From Desulfobaculum sp044987625 (lineage in GTDB: Bacteria; Desulfobacterota; Desulfovibrionia; Desulfovibrionales; Desulfovibrionaceae), in the NCBI RefSeq assembly GCF_044987625.1, contig NZ_JBJDSB010000003.1, positions 310,001 to 374,000 on the forward strand: a stretch of DNA of 64,000 nucleotides, given 5' to 3'. Shown piece after piece: positions 26,482 to 35,459 of the stretch. Position numbers and translations under genes: made by a program. Every line of letters starts with the position of its first letter. The stretch's first letter is position 1. The notes beneath the pieces were generated by a model. The model had not been told where the DNA came from. It saw nothing but the letters and a program-made list of their open reading frames with translations, and did no database searches.

Positions 26482-27570
26482 TTAGTTGTCTCCGCTGTAT
26501 CGATTCACCCGCTTGATCAATTCCGGGAGCACCGTTTCCGGTGCAAGGTCGTGCAGACAGGCCGTGGTGCCGAGGGGGCAGGTGTTCTCGTTGCACGGCT
26601 GGCAGGACAGGCCTTTGGTGATGTGTTCATGCTCCGGCGCGGGGAAGGTCCATGCGCCACCTGTGGAGCCAAGCACCACAAACGTCGGCGTATCCACTCC
26701 CACGGCGATGTGCCGGGGGGCGGAGCAGTTGCCGATATGCAGTGTGGCGCTGGCAATGAGGGCGGCCATCTCGCGGATGGTGAACATGGCTTCCGGCAGG
26801 ATGACGGCGTCCGTGCCTGCGGCGCGGGCCACGGCCTCGGCATCGGGCTTTTCGCCCGGACCGTAGAAGAGCAGAAAGCGCAGGCGCTTGTCCTGCTGCG
26901 CGGCAAGCTTGCACAAGCGGCCGTACTGCTCGGCGGACCAGCGGCGGGTGGCGCGGCGGTGCGAGGGGTCCACGGTAATGAGCACGTGATCCGAGGTGAC
27001 GCCGTAGTCATCGCGCAGGGTGGCCTTGGCCCATGCCATTTCGCCACGGGTCAGGTGTACGCGCGGGCGCTCGCCGTTCCATTCAATGCCGAGGGGGCGC
27101 AGCACGCTGGCCTTGGCCATGGCGGCATAGCCCTTCAGCATGGGGCAGTGGTGCGTGTAAAACAGGCGGTTGTACCACGGCGGCGTGTAGCTGAGGCGCA
27201 CCTGCTTTTTGCCGCGAGGGGCAAAGAAGCGCGACAGGGCCACCACGTTGCGGATGCGCGGAAGCTGCTGAAAATCTACGATGATGTCGAACCGCTCCCG
27301 CGCGACCTCAAGGTAGAACCCTACCTGTGTGGTCAGCTTGCTGTGGTCCTTTTTGTCGATGAGCCATAGGCGGTCGATGTCCGGATTGCCGCGCAGGACG
27401 GCTTCGTTGACCTTCATGGTCAGCATGTGGATTTCCGCGTGGGGGAATTTTTGCCGCAGCAGGCTTATGGCCGGGGTGGAGAGCACCACGTCCCCAATCT
27501 GCCGCAGTTGGCAGACCAGAATTTTCTCCACAGCGTCCACGTCAAGGTCAATGGTGGGGACGGCGGTCAT
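26482..27570 (-). CDS. Glycosyltransferase family 9 (heptosyltransferase-type) protein
   Basis: The 362-residue protein opens with KILVCQLRQIGDVVLSTPAISLLRQKFPHAEIHMLT, the ADP-heptose:LPS heptosyltransferase signature, and continues with VLITVDPSHRRATRRWSAEQYGRLCKL and the donor-binding HIGNCSAPRHIAVGVDTPTFVVLGSTGGAWTFPA. CQPCNENTCPLGTTACLHDL near the C terminus carries the Cys residues common in bacterial WaaF/RfaF-like enzymes. It adds heptose (probably) to the LPS inner core on the cytoplasmic face of the inner membrane. Its ATG overlaps the stop of the upstream GT4 gene (ATGA type), and the next GT4 gene starts three bases downstream. Confidence 0.92.
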   Translation of the reverse strand: MTAVPTIDLDVDAVEKILVCQLRQIGDVVLSTPAISLLRQKFPHAEIHMLTMKVNEAVLRGNPDIDRLWLIDKKDHSKLTTQVGFYLEVARERFDIIVDFQQLPRIRNVVALSRFFAPRGKKQVRLSYTPPWYNRLFYTHHCPMLKGYAAMAKASVLRPLGIEWNGERPRVHLTRGEMAWAKATLRDDYGVTSDHVLITVDPSHRRATRRWSAEQYGRLCKLAAQQDKRLRFLLFYGPGEKPDAEAVARAAGTDAVILPEAMFTIREMAALIASATLHIGNCSAPRHIAVGVDTPTFVVLGSTGGAWTFPAPEHEHITKGLSCQPCNENTCPLGTTACLHDLAPETVLPELIKRVNRYSGDN

Positions 27571-28637
27571 CGCAGCATCCCCCGCACCATCTCAACAAAC
27601 TGCCGCGAGCGGCGTTCCAGAGAATGGTTGGCCTTGAACCACGACCACACTGTGCCGCGCAGATCAAACAGTCCCTCGTTATCCAGCGAGATAAGGGACT
27701 GGAGCGCGTCGGCAAAGGCGTCGGGGCCTTTGTCCTTGGCAATAAGCGTGGAGGACAGCGCCGGGATATCCGAGGGCCACGCCTCGCTGATGCCGCCCAC
27801 GTTGCGGGCGACAGGGGCAAGGCCCTGCGACATGGCTTCCAGCAGGGTGTTGGGCAGGCCTTCGGAGAAGGAGGGCAGCACAAAGATGTCCGCCTTGCGC
27901 AGCACCTGCCGCACGTCCGCCACAAAGCCGTACCACGTCACTTCGTCCGTGAGGCCGAGGGAATCGCTGAGGGCGCGTAGCTCCTTTTCCGCGCTGCCGG
28001 TTCCGGCAATGTGCAGGTGGAACGAACAGCCCCGGTCCTTGAGGAGCTTCAGGGCGTGCAGAAGCTCTGCGTGGCCCTTGTCCGGGTTCAGCTGGCTGGT
28101 AACGGCAAGCTGGCGCGGCGTACGCACCACGGCCGGGGATTCCGGGGCCGGAATTTTGCCTGTGGGGATGACGGCGACGTCCTTGTCCGAGATAAAGGAC
28201 ATGCCGTCCACCAGTCCGTCCTTGATGTATTCACATGGCACAAGGATGCGCGGCGTGATGAAGCGGTGGGTGTTGCGGACCTTTGGCGTGTCGCGCATAT
28301 CGCGCGGCAGGCCGACCCTGTGGATGACAGGGATGCCGCACAGGCGCGCTGCAACGCCCGCCGTGCGCAGGTCCTTGCCCACGTTTACCACCACCACATC
28401 CACGGCGTGCTGCGTGAAGTAGCGGACGAAGCGGTAGACCGTCAGCGGATTGTAGTCGAAGCCAAAGCTGATGGCGTGCGCATCCAGCCCGGCCTTTTGG
28501 GCCTTGTCCAGAAACGCGCCACGGCGGCAGAAAATGGCGGCTTTGTGCCCCATTTCCTCAAGCTGGGCGGCGAGGTCGAGAGTCCAAGCCTTAACGCCGC
28601 CGAAGCGGCGGGTGGCGTTGACGAAGACTATGTTCAT
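27567..28637 (-). CDS. Glycosyltransferase family 4 protein (first gene of operon)
   Basis: The 356-residue GT-B enzyme begins MNIVFVNATRRFGGVKAWTLDLAAQLEEMGHKAAIF. Its donor domain has RQLAVTSQLNPDKGHAELLHALKLL and the GT4 signature ADIFVLPSFSEGLPNTLLEAMSQGLAPVARNVGGISEAW with E-x7-E. It is the first gene of the reverse-strand glycosyltransferase operon, with its stop overlapping the GT9 start. A TATACT box lies close upstream of the ATG (rev strand), but no good -35 partner was found. The acceptor is probably an LPS core intermediate, inferred from the neighbouring heptosyltransferase. Confidence 0.9.
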   Translation of the reverse strand: MNIVFVNATRRFGGVKAWTLDLAAQLEEMGHKAAIFCRRGAFLDKAQKAGLDAHAISFGFDYNPLTVYRFVRYFTQHAVDVVVVNVGKDLRTAGVAARLCGIPVIHRVGLPRDMRDTPKVRNTHRFITPRILVPCEYIKDGLVDGMSFISDKDVAVIPTGKIPAPESPAVVRTPRQLAVTSQLNPDKGHAELLHALKLLKDRGCSFHLHIAGTGSAEKELRALSDSLGLTDEVTWYGFVADVRQVLRKADIFVLPSFSEGLPNTLLEAMSQGLAPVARNVGGISEAWPSDIPALSSTLIAKDKGPDAFADALQSLISLDNEGLFDLRGTVWSWFKANHSLERRSRQFVEMVRGMLR

Positions 28638-28826
28638 TCGAGTATAAAACCCGTTTGCGTTGTGGCGTTTATGGCCGGATGGTGCGGCCTGTGTTCGTCT
28701 GGCGGGGCGCGGCGCGATGCTGGCGTCCCGCAGACCCGGCCTGTGGTATCAGAAACCACGCACGCGGACAACGCCGCGCGGGGCGCAATTCGTGCTCCGC
28801 CGTCTGCGCGCAGCGCTGGGGTGGTG

Positions 28827-29720
28827 CTACGCCGCCTGCGTCCGGCGCGGGCGGTACTGTTGCAGGGCAATGCCCGCCATGATGAATACCAGCCCAACAA
28901 TGGTGGACGAGCGGATTTCCTCGCCCACCAGCAGGTGGATGAGTACCAGCGACAGAAAGGGTGAAATGAAAATAAGATTGCCCACCTTGGCCGCGGAGGA
29001 GGTTAGCTTAAGCGCCCTCAGCCACAGCACGAAGGTGATGCCCATTTCAAATACGCCCACATAGGCCGCGCCCAAAATGCCGCGCACGTCGCCCACCACG
29101 GGCGAGCTCAGTGCCAGCGTCGCCGCCGTCACATACACGGTGCCAAAGAGGAAATTTGCCGTCAGTCCGGCCACGGGGTCGCGGCCGTCGCGGGTGTTGT
29201 AAATCCAATACAGCGCCCAGACGATGGTGCTGCCAAGGGCCAGCGCCACGCCAAGCGGGTCGGAAAAGGTCATGTCCGTCAGCTTGCCGCGGGTGCTGAT
29301 GACCACCACGCCCGAATAGCTCACAAGGATGGCGGCAAGGTCCTTGATGCTCAGGCGTTGGCCCAGCAGGGGAATGGACAAGAGCGCCAGCGTCACCGCC
29401 CACGTATAGTTGAGGGGCTGGGCCTCCTGCGCTGGGAGCAGGTCGTAGGCCTTGAAGAGGATGACGTAATACAGAAACGGATTCAGCAGGCCAAACGCCG
29501 CCGAAATCGCCCACTCCCGCCGGGAAAAAGCCATTAGCCTGCCGATGCCGCCTTGCGCGGCAAGCACGCCAAAAAGCGTCAGCGTGGAAAAGATGCAGGA
29601 GTAGAACAGCAGTTGCAGGTGGTCCATGTGCGCCAGCGACAGCTTGAATGCCGAGGCCACCGTGCTCCACAAGAGCACCGTCATGAGGCCGTAGGCGTAG
29701 GCTTTGCCTTGATTGGTCAT
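28827..29720 (-). CDS. EamA-family (drug/metabolite) transporter
   Basis: The protein of 297 residues has ten predicted TM helices in two EamA halves, with the boundary near residue 150. The first half holds AYGLMTVLLWSTVASAFKLSL and PLNYTWAVTLALLSIPLLGQRLSIKDLAAILVSYSGVVVIS. The second holds VALALGSTIVWALYWIYNTRDGRDP and AKVGNLIFISPFLSLVLIHLLVGEEIRSSTIVGLVFIMAGIALQ, the usual closing motif of each repeat. It should export or import a small metabolite in the inner membrane; the substrate is not predictable. A GGAGG site precedes the start at 29720. Confidence 0.92.
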   Translation of the reverse strand: MTNQGKAYAYGLMTVLLWSTVASAFKLSLAHMDHLQLLFYSCIFSTLTLFGVLAAQGGIGRLMAFSRREWAISAAFGLLNPFLYYVILFKAYDLLPAQEAQPLNYTWAVTLALLSIPLLGQRLSIKDLAAILVSYSGVVVISTRGKLTDMTFSDPLGVALALGSTIVWALYWIYNTRDGRDPVAGLTANFLFGTVYVTAATLALSSPVVGDVRGILGAAYVGVFEMGITFVLWLRALKLTSSAAKVGNLIFISPFLSLVLIHLLVGEEIRSSTIVGLVFIMAGIALQQYRPRRTQAA

Positions 29721-29968
29721 GATGCGGCCCTCCGGCGCTGGGGCGTCATCGCTTCGCGCGCGGCGTGGTGCGAAGGCTGGCGGGCAGAAAGGGTGGCGGT
29801 TGGCATGGTGGCGTCTCTATGGGCGTTTGGGCGGGCGTTTGGACGGTGCGTGGCTGACCTGCGTGTGGCTGTAGCGAGGCGGGGCCGAAATGGTTCAGCC
29901 CTGCGCAAAATTCCGCGCGGCGGCCCTGTGTGGACCGCCACGCGGGAGGGTGTGCGGAAGGGCGTCCC

Positions 29969-30643
29969 CTATTCGGGCTTGGAGCCATTTACGGCAACGT
30001 GAGAGGTAATGAAGTCCACCACCTCGTCCGGCGTGTCGCATATGGTCATGAGTTCAAGGTCCTGTTCCTTGGCAAAGCCGCCCTCAACAAGGCGCGCCTT
30101 GAACCAATCCAGCAGGCCGTTCCAGTAATCGGACTTGTACAGCACGATGGGGAAGCGCTTGATGCGCTGGGTCTGAATGAGAACAAGGGCCTCGGACAGC
30201 TCGTCCAGCGTGCCAAATCCGCCGGGCATGGCGATGTAGGCCGACGCGTATTTGATGAACATGAGCTTGCGCACGAAGAAGTAGCGGAAGTCCACGCGGG
30301 TGGTGCAGTAGGGGTTGGCTCCCTGCTCCATGGGCAGTTGGATGTGCAGGCCAACGGACTCGCCGTCGGCTTCCTTTGCGCCCTTGTTGGCGGCTTCCAT
30401 CAGGCCGGGGCCGCCGCCGGAAATGATGCTGTAGCCATGTTTGGCGAGCTTTCCGGAGAGTTCTACGGTATCTTGATAGAGCGGGTCGTCGTGCTTAATG
30501 CGCGCCGAGCCGAAGATGGAGATGCCGTTTTTGATATCGCTCATTGTGTCGAAGCCGTCTACGACCTCGGCCATGATGCGGAACAGTCGCCATGATTCGC
30601 GCATGGAAAGTTCGTCAATGAGGTATTGTCTTTGGTCAGTCAC
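29969..30643 (-). CDS. LOG-family protein (putative cytokinin-riboside phosphoribohydrolase type)
   Basis: The 224-residue protein has the Rossmann-like LOG fold: ISIFGSARIKHDDPLYQ, YSIISGGGPGLMEAANKGA and MPGGFGTLDELSEALVLIQT (the PGGxGTxxE motif that binds the nucleotide 5'-phosphate). The residues needed for N-glycosidic cleavage of nucleoside monophosphates appear present, but the physiological substrate in bacteria is usually unknown. I place the start at GTG 30643, directly behind AAGGAGTTAAC. The frame is open to 30784, but that part lacks similarity. Divergent from the MBL/beta-CASP gene. Confidence 0.9.
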   Translation of the reverse strand: MTDQRQYLIDELSMRESWRLFRIMAEVVDGFDTMSDIKNGISIFGSARIKHDDPLYQDTVELSGKLAKHGYSIISGGGPGLMEAANKGAKEADGESVGLHIQLPMEQGANPYCTTRVDFRYFFVRKLMFIKYASAYIAMPGGFGTLDELSEALVLIQTQRIKRFPIVLYKSDYWNGLLDWFKARLVEGGFAKEQDLELMTICDTPDEVVDFITSHVAVNGSKPE

Positions 30644-30798
30644 GTTAACTCCTTCAAATGACCGTTCTTTACATGACATGAGTGTGTCGGGTAACTCATG
30701 ATGATGGCTCAAAGATGTGGATATATCGTTTCCCTTCGTTTTGAAACTAGAAATCATCCATGAATCTCCGCTGGGCGGAGACAACGCCGGGAGTACGC

Positions 30799-32406
30799 AT
30801 GAAGGTTCAGTTCCTCGGGGCCGCGCAGACTGTTACGGGGTCGTGCCATATGATGGAGACCGCCGGCCACCGCTTTGCCGTGGATTGCGGCATGCATCAG
30901 GGCAACAAGGAAATCGACAAGCGCAACCTGAATACCGCCCCCTATGCCCCGCGCGATGTGGAGTTTTTTCTCATCACGCATGCGCATATTGACCACTCCG
31001 GCCTGCTGCCACGCATGGTTCGCGACGGCTTCTCCGGCACCATCTATTGCACGCCGCCCACCCGTGACCTTTTGGAGATTATGCTCCGCGACAGCGCGCA
31101 CATTCAGCAGATGGAAGCCGAATGGAAAAGCCGCAAGCGCACCCGGCGCGGCGTTCAGACCGTAGACCCTCTGTATACCATGGCTCACGCGGAAAAGACA
31201 CTGTCTCTGATTAAGACCGTGGAATACAACGAAACGTTTTTGCCGTTTCCCGAATTGTCCGTGCGCTACAGGGACGCGGGGCATATCCTTGGCTCTGCGT
31301 TTATTGAGCTGTGCGTCACAGAGGATGACGGCGAGTTTAAGGCTGTCTTTTCCGGCGACCTTGGCCGCCCGGACCAGCTTTTGGTCAAGGACCCGACCAT
31401 CATTCAGGACGCGCATTATCTGTTTTTGGAGTCCACCTACGGCGACCGCAACCACAAGGACTCCAGCCAAAGCCGCGAGGAATTGGCCGAGGCCATCGCG
31501 TGGAGCTATAAGCACGGCGAAAAGGTCATCATCCCCGCCTTTGCCGTAGAGCGCACGCAGGAGGTGCTCTATACCCTCTACCTGCTGGAGAAGGACGGCA
31601 GGCTTCCGGCGGATATGCCCGTGTATGTGGACAGCCCCATGGCCATCCGCGCGACGGAGGTCTTCCAGAAATATCCAAAGTATTACGACGAGGCCACGCG
31701 CGCCATCCTCGATGCCGGGGAGGACCCGCTTTCGCTTCCCAATTTGAAGCTGACGCCGGAGACCACGCAGTCTATGGCCATTAACCAAAGCGAAGGTCCG
31801 GCGGTGGTTATTTCCGCCAGCGGCATGTGCAACGCCGGGCGCATCAAGCACCATCTGCGCCACAATCTGTGGCGTCCGGGCGCGAGTGTTGTGTTCGTCG
31901 GCTTTCAGGGCAAGGGAACGCCGGGGCGTAAAATCGTTGACGGCGCGGAAAAGATTCGTATCCTCGGCGAGGAAATCGCCGTGCAGGCGAAGGTTTTTAC
32001 CATTGGCGGCTTTTCCGCCCACGCGGGGCAGAGCCAAATTCTGGAGTGGCTGGAGCATTTCCGCACGCCGGAGATGAAGGTCTTCCTCGTACACGGCGAG
32101 AATTCCGCCCAGAAGACGCTGGCGTCGCTCATTGAGGAGCGCTTTGGGCTGTCGGTGCACGTTCCCGGCTATTTGGAAACCTGCACCATGAAGCCCGGCC
32201 TGCCGCTGGAGGTGGAGGTGGACGAAGAGCGGGCGCACCCCAGCATCAACTGGGACTACCTGTTCGCGGACGCCGAATCCAAACTGCGCGACATGCGCGA
32301 CAGGCTGGACACCATTCAGGAGAAATCATGGGTGGACCAGACGGACCTGCGCGACAGACTGCTTGCCATCAACAAGGAACTCATGGAGTTCATTTCGGAA
32401 GTGTAA
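30799..32406 (+). CDS. MBL-fold/beta-CASP RNA-processing family hydrolase
   Basis: The 535-residue protein has the metallo-beta-lactamase core (VQFLGAAQTVTGSCHMM, FLITHAHIDHSGLLPRMV with the HxHxDH zinc motif, DAGHILGSAF, VFSGDLGRPDQLLV) with a beta-CASP insertion (IPAFAVERTQEVLYTLY, VYVDSPMAI, VVISASGMCNAGRIKHHLRHNLW) and the C-terminal RMMBL block (GFSAHAGQSQILEW, VFLVHGE). This is the architecture of CPSF73-like bacterial nucleases. The last 60 residues form a charged helix. ATG 30799 follows a CGGGAG site. rsmD starts three bases after the stop, so an RNA-related gene run (this gene, rsmD, coaD, miaA) is likely one operon. Confidence 0.92.
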   Translation: MKVQFLGAAQTVTGSCHMMETAGHRFAVDCGMHQGNKEIDKRNLNTAPYAPRDVEFFLITHAHIDHSGLLPRMVRDGFSGTIYCTPPTRDLLEIMLRDSAHIQQMEAEWKSRKRTRRGVQTVDPLYTMAHAEKTLSLIKTVEYNETFLPFPELSVRYRDAGHILGSAFIELCVTEDDGEFKAVFSGDLGRPDQLLVKDPTIIQDAHYLFLESTYGDRNHKDSSQSREELAEAIAWSYKHGEKVIIPAFAVERTQEVLYTLYLLEKDGRLPADMPVYVDSPMAIRATEVFQKYPKYYDEATRAILDAGEDPLSLPNLKLTPETTQSMAINQSEGPAVVISASGMCNAGRIKHHLRHNLWRPGASVVFVGFQGKGTPGRKIVDGAEKIRILGEEIAVQAKVFTIGGFSAHAGQSQILEWLEHFRTPEMKVFLVHGENSAQKTLASLIEERFGLSVHVPGYLETCTMKPGLPLEVEVDEERAHPSINWDYLFADAESKLRDMRDRLDTIQEKSWVDQTDLRDRLLAINKELMEFISEV

Positions 32407-32409
32407 CGA

Positions 32410-32973
32410 ATGCGAATTATTAGCGGAGAATTCAAGGGGCGCTCCATCCGCTCCGTGGAGGGGCCGGGGTACCGGCCCGCCACGGGTAAGGTGCGGGGCG
32501 CCATCTTTTCCATGCTGGAAGCGCGGGGCGTGGATTGGCAGGACCTGCGGGTTCTGGACCTGTTTGCGGGCAGTGGCTCGCTGGCGCTGGAGGCGCTTTC
32601 GCGCGGGGCGGAGTTTGCCATGCTTGTGGAGATGAACCGCAAGGCCGCCGCATGCATCAATGGCAACCTCAAGACCCTTGGCCTTGGCACAGGGCGCGCC
32701 AAGGTGCTGCCCAAGGACCTGTTCAAGGTGCTGGCTACTGCGCCGAATGCGCCGTTTGACCTCGTCTTCATCGACCCGCCCTACGGCAAGGATTTGCTCG
32801 TCCCCGCGCTGGAAAAGGCCCTGCGCAACAGGTGGATAGCAGACGACGCCTTTGTGCTGGCCGAGGTGGAAAGCGGCCTCGAACTGGACCCGGACACCGT
32901 AAGCCCCCGTCTGGAAACCGTGACGGACAGGCTCTACGGACAGACAAGGATAGTGGTATGGAAGAAGAACTGA
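32410..32973 (+). CDS. rsmD: 16S rRNA (guanine(966)-N(2))-methyltransferase RsmD
   Basis: RsmD methylates N2 of G966 in 16S rRNA on assembled 30S particles. The 187-residue protein shows MRIISGEFKGRSI, RPATGKVRGAIFSMLEARG (start of the fold), VLDLFAGSGSLALEALSRGAEFAMLVE (SAM-binding motif I) and LVFIDPPYGKDL (motif IV, DPPY). It is in series with the MBL gene (three-base gap), and its TGA overlaps the coaD ATG (TGATG). The rsmD-coaD linkage is widespread in bacteria. Confidence 0.96.
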   Translation: MRIISGEFKGRSIRSVEGPGYRPATGKVRGAIFSMLEARGVDWQDLRVLDLFAGSGSLALEALSRGAEFAMLVEMNRKAAACINGNLKTLGLGTGRAKVLPKDLFKVLATAPNAPFDLVFIDPPYGKDLLVPALEKALRNRWIADDAFVLAEVESGLELDPDTVSPRLETVTDRLYGQTRIVVWKKN

Positions 32974-33512
32974 TGGAAGAAGAGGGCGTGAAAAAGGGCG
33001 AAGTTATCGCGGTATACCCCGGCACCTTTGACCCGCTCACCAACGGCCATGTCAGCCTCGTCAAGCGCGGGCTGACCATCTTTGACAAGGTGGTCGTCGC
33101 CGTGGCGCAGGATACGGGCAAGAACTCGCTCTTCACCTTGGAGGAGCGCGTGGAAATGGCGCAGGAGGTCTTTGCCGACAATCCGCGCGTGGAGGTGGAG
33201 AGCTTCTCCGGCTTGCTGGTGAACTATGTGCTCAAGCGCGGCGCCAGCGTGGTCCTTCGCGGCCTGCGCGCGGTGAGCGACTTTGAGTACGAGTTCCAGA
33301 TGGCGCTCATGAACCGCCGCCTTGCCCGCAGCATCCAGACCGTGTTCCTGATGACGGACTACAAGTGGATGTACATCAGCTCGTCCATCATCCGGCAGGC
33401 CGCGTCCCTCGACGGCAATATTCAGGGGCTTATCCCCAACCTTATCGTTCCCCGCGTGTACAAGAAATTTGCCGAAAAGGCGCGCGAGGAGAACGGACCA
33501 TCAACTCTGTAA
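32973..33512 (+). CDS. coaD: Phosphopantetheine adenylyltransferase
   Basis: CoaD transfers AMP from ATP to 4'-phosphopantetheine, the fourth step of CoA synthesis. The core begins VIAVYPGTFDPLTNGHVSLVKRGL with the T/HxGH nucleotidyl-transferase motif (TNGH), followed by VVLRGLRAVSDFEYEFQMALMNRRL and the YISSSIIRQAASL motif. I start it at ATG 32973, overlapping the rsmD stop as TGATG, giving 179 residues; ATG 32958 in the same frame has an AAGGA site seven bases upstream and is an equally serious candidate. Either way there is an unusual acidic leader (MEEEGVKKG or longer) before the family core. Confidence 0.95.
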   Translation: MEEEGVKKGEVIAVYPGTFDPLTNGHVSLVKRGLTIFDKVVVAVAQDTGKNSLFTLEERVEMAQEVFADNPRVEVESFSGLLVNYVLKRGASVVLRGLRAVSDFEYEFQMALMNRRLARSIQTVFLMTDYKWMYISSSIIRQAASLDGNIQGLIPNLIVPRVYKKFAEKAREENGPSTL

Positions 33513-33529
33513 CCACAGCTTCGGATTCC

Positions 33530-34441
33530 ATGCCCACACCGCTTCTTTGCATTCCCGGCCCAACAGGCGCGGGCAAGACTAGCGCCGCCATTGCCGTGGC
33601 GCAGGCCCTTGACGGCGAGGTTATCAACTTCGACTCCCGTCAGGTGTACGAGGACTTCCCCATCATCACGGCCCAGCCCTCGCCAGAGGAGCGCGCCGCG
33701 TGCCCGCATCTGCTGTACGGCTTTTTGCCGACGCACGAAAAGTTGGGCGCGGCGGCCTATGCCGACATGGCCCTTGAAACCATTGCCGAGGTGCACTCGC
33801 GCGGCAAGCTGCCCATTATGGTGGGCGGAACGGGGCTGTATCTGCGGTCCCTCTTGCAGCCCCTTGCCCCGGTGCCGCCCATACCGGACGACATCCGCGC
33901 CAGTGTGCAGGAGGACTGCGAAAAGCGCGGCCCCAACGCCCTGCACCGTGACCTTGCGGCAATGGACGCCGCGCTGGCAGAGCGCCTGCATCCCAACGAC
34001 CGCCAGCGCATCATGCGCGGGATTGAGGTCTACAAGGCTACGGGCAAGCCGTTGACCCAGTGGCACAAGGAAACGGCGGACACCCGCGATTTTGTGGCGC
34101 TGAAGCTGGGCGTTGGCGTCTCCCTGACGGAACTGACGCCGCGCCTGTACACGCGCATTGAGGCGATGCTGGAGATGGGCGCGCTGGATGAGGCCCGCCG
34201 CGCCATGGAGCGCAACGCGGACCCCAAGGCCGCTGGCTGGTCCGGTATTGGTTGCGCGGAACTCCACGCGTACCTGAGCGGCGACCTTGACCTTGAGGCC
34301 GCCAAGGCGCTGTGGGGCAAGAACACCCGCGCCTATGCCAAACGCCAGTTGACGTGGTTCAACGCGGACAAGGACATCCAGTGGTTCCGCCCCGGACGGC
34401 ACGAGGCGATGATAGAGCGCGTCAAAGCGTTTTTTGCCTAG
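33530..34441 (+). CDS. miaA: tRNA dimethylallyltransferase
   Basis: MiaA adds a dimethylallyl group to N6 of A37 in tRNAs reading UNN codons. The 303-residue protein has the P-loop PGPTGAGKTSAAIAVA, then NFDSRQVYEDFPIITAQPSPEE (substrate-binding DSRQVY; the textbook motif is DSMQVY), LPIMVGGTGLYLRSLL and RIMRGIEVYKATGKPLTQW, ending with AYAKRQLTWFNAD (the KRQxTWF motif). ATG 33530 lacks a clear ribosome site, so translation may be coupled to coaD, whose stop is 18 bases upstream. An intrinsic terminator follows. Confidence 0.95.
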   Translation: MPTPLLCIPGPTGAGKTSAAIAVAQALDGEVINFDSRQVYEDFPIITAQPSPEERAACPHLLYGFLPTHEKLGAAAYADMALETIAEVHSRGKLPIMVGGTGLYLRSLLQPLAPVPPIPDDIRASVQEDCEKRGPNALHRDLAAMDAALAERLHPNDRQRIMRGIEVYKATGKPLTQWHKETADTRDFVALKLGVGVSLTELTPRLYTRIEAMLEMGALDEARRAMERNADPKAAGWSGIGCAELHAYLSGDLDLEAAKALWGKNTRAYAKRQLTWFNADKDIQWFRPGRHEAMIERVKAFFA

Positions 34442-34467
34442 CCGGATGCTCCCGGCGAAAGATATGA

Positions 34468-34505
34468 CAAACGGCGTCGGTCCTGAGGGATCGACGCCGT
34501 TTTTG
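34468..34505 (+). terminator. Intrinsic terminator after miaA
   Basis: AAACGGCGTCG pairs with CGACGCCGTTT around a 12-base loop and runs into TTTTTG. It closes the MBL-rsmD-coaD-miaA run. Confidence 0.88.
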
Positions 34506-34597
34506 TATGGGCGGAATGGGGCGGTGCGGCGCACATGTTGTGCGTGAGTTTTTCGGGACTTTTTTGTGCCCCGCCGCAACCGCTGGGAAAATTGGCG

Positions 34598-35104
34598 CTA
34601 GATGCGGCGGCGCACGCCTTTGGCCATCAGCGCGATGTGCTTGGGCGTCAGGCTAAAGATGAGCGTGCCGTGGCGGGCGCGGGGACCGGGTATCTCAATA
34701 CAGATGAGACCGGAATTCTGCACGGCTACGCGCTGGCGGTCGTCGCCGGTGATGAGCAGGCTGGCCAGCTTGGCGAGGTTGGGCATGTGTCCGGCGATGA
34801 GCACGGAATGCGCGTCCACCAGCGAGTCAATGCGCTCCACGGTTTGGTGGGCGGGCGTCATGGCTTTGACGTCCGGCGTGGTCATGATGCTCTGTTCGGG
34901 AAAGCCCGTGGCGCGGGCCATAATCTCCGCCGTTTCGCGGGCGCGGAGCTTGGGGCTGGTGAGGATGGTATCAAAGGCGATGCCGAGTTCGGCGGCCACC
35001 AGCGCGGTTTTACTCACCTGTTCCACGCCGATGGGGCTGAGGGGTTCGTCGGGCGCGGCCTCTTTGGGCAGGTTCGCGCCGTGCTGCATGAGGTAGAGAA
35101 GCAT
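34598..35104 (-). CDS. SixA-like histidine phosphatase
   Basis: The 168-residue protein is a short histidine phosphatase. The N-terminal catalytic motif reads LLYLMQHGAN, so the usual Arg of RHG is Gln, a variant I have seen in relatives of this family. The remaining pocket residues are present: TSPKLRARETAEIM (Arg) and VLIAGHMPNLAKLASLL (second His). SixA removes phosphate from His-containing phosphotransfer domains, but the partner is not known here. I chose ATG 35104 because GAGGAGG sits five bases before it; the frame is open to 35203, adding a Gly/Pro-rich leader without similarity. Confidence 0.85.
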   Translation of the reverse strand: MLLYLMQHGANLPKEAAPDEPLSPIGVEQVSKTALVAAELGIAFDTILTSPKLRARETAEIMARATGFPEQSIMTTPDVKAMTPAHQTVERIDSLVDAHSVLIAGHMPNLAKLASLLITGDDRQRVAVQNSGLICIEIPGPRARHGTLIFSLTPKHIALMAKGVRRRI

Positions 35105-35459
35105 CCAGGCCTCCTCGGCGGGCGGGCCGCCGGTGTTTTCTTCCATGTATCCAAATGATTGCACGGGGAAGTTGCGCTCCCGGCGCAACCGTGTTTTCAT
35201 CAATGATTATCAGACGGTAGGGAGTCGGGCAACCGCCTGTGCATGAGGCGGATGTTTCACGGCGCGTTTGGCGGCGTTTTTCACGGTTTTTGCACGTGTC
35301 GTCGCAGGTGGGCGGCTTATGCCGCTTTCAGCGGCCTAGGTGCGGCGTGGCGCCGTCATCTGGTTGAGAAAGGGGCGTGCCTCGTCAGCGGGGCGCACAT
35401 TTGGCAACCCACCGGAACCACTGACGCCTGCCGCGTCTGCGGCGGCACAGGGAGTGGGC

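Noticed and set aside
25129..27369. A 746-codon forward open frame over the reverse-strand glycosyltransferases
   Set aside because: It overlaps two clear glycosyltransferase genes on the other strand and shows no domain.
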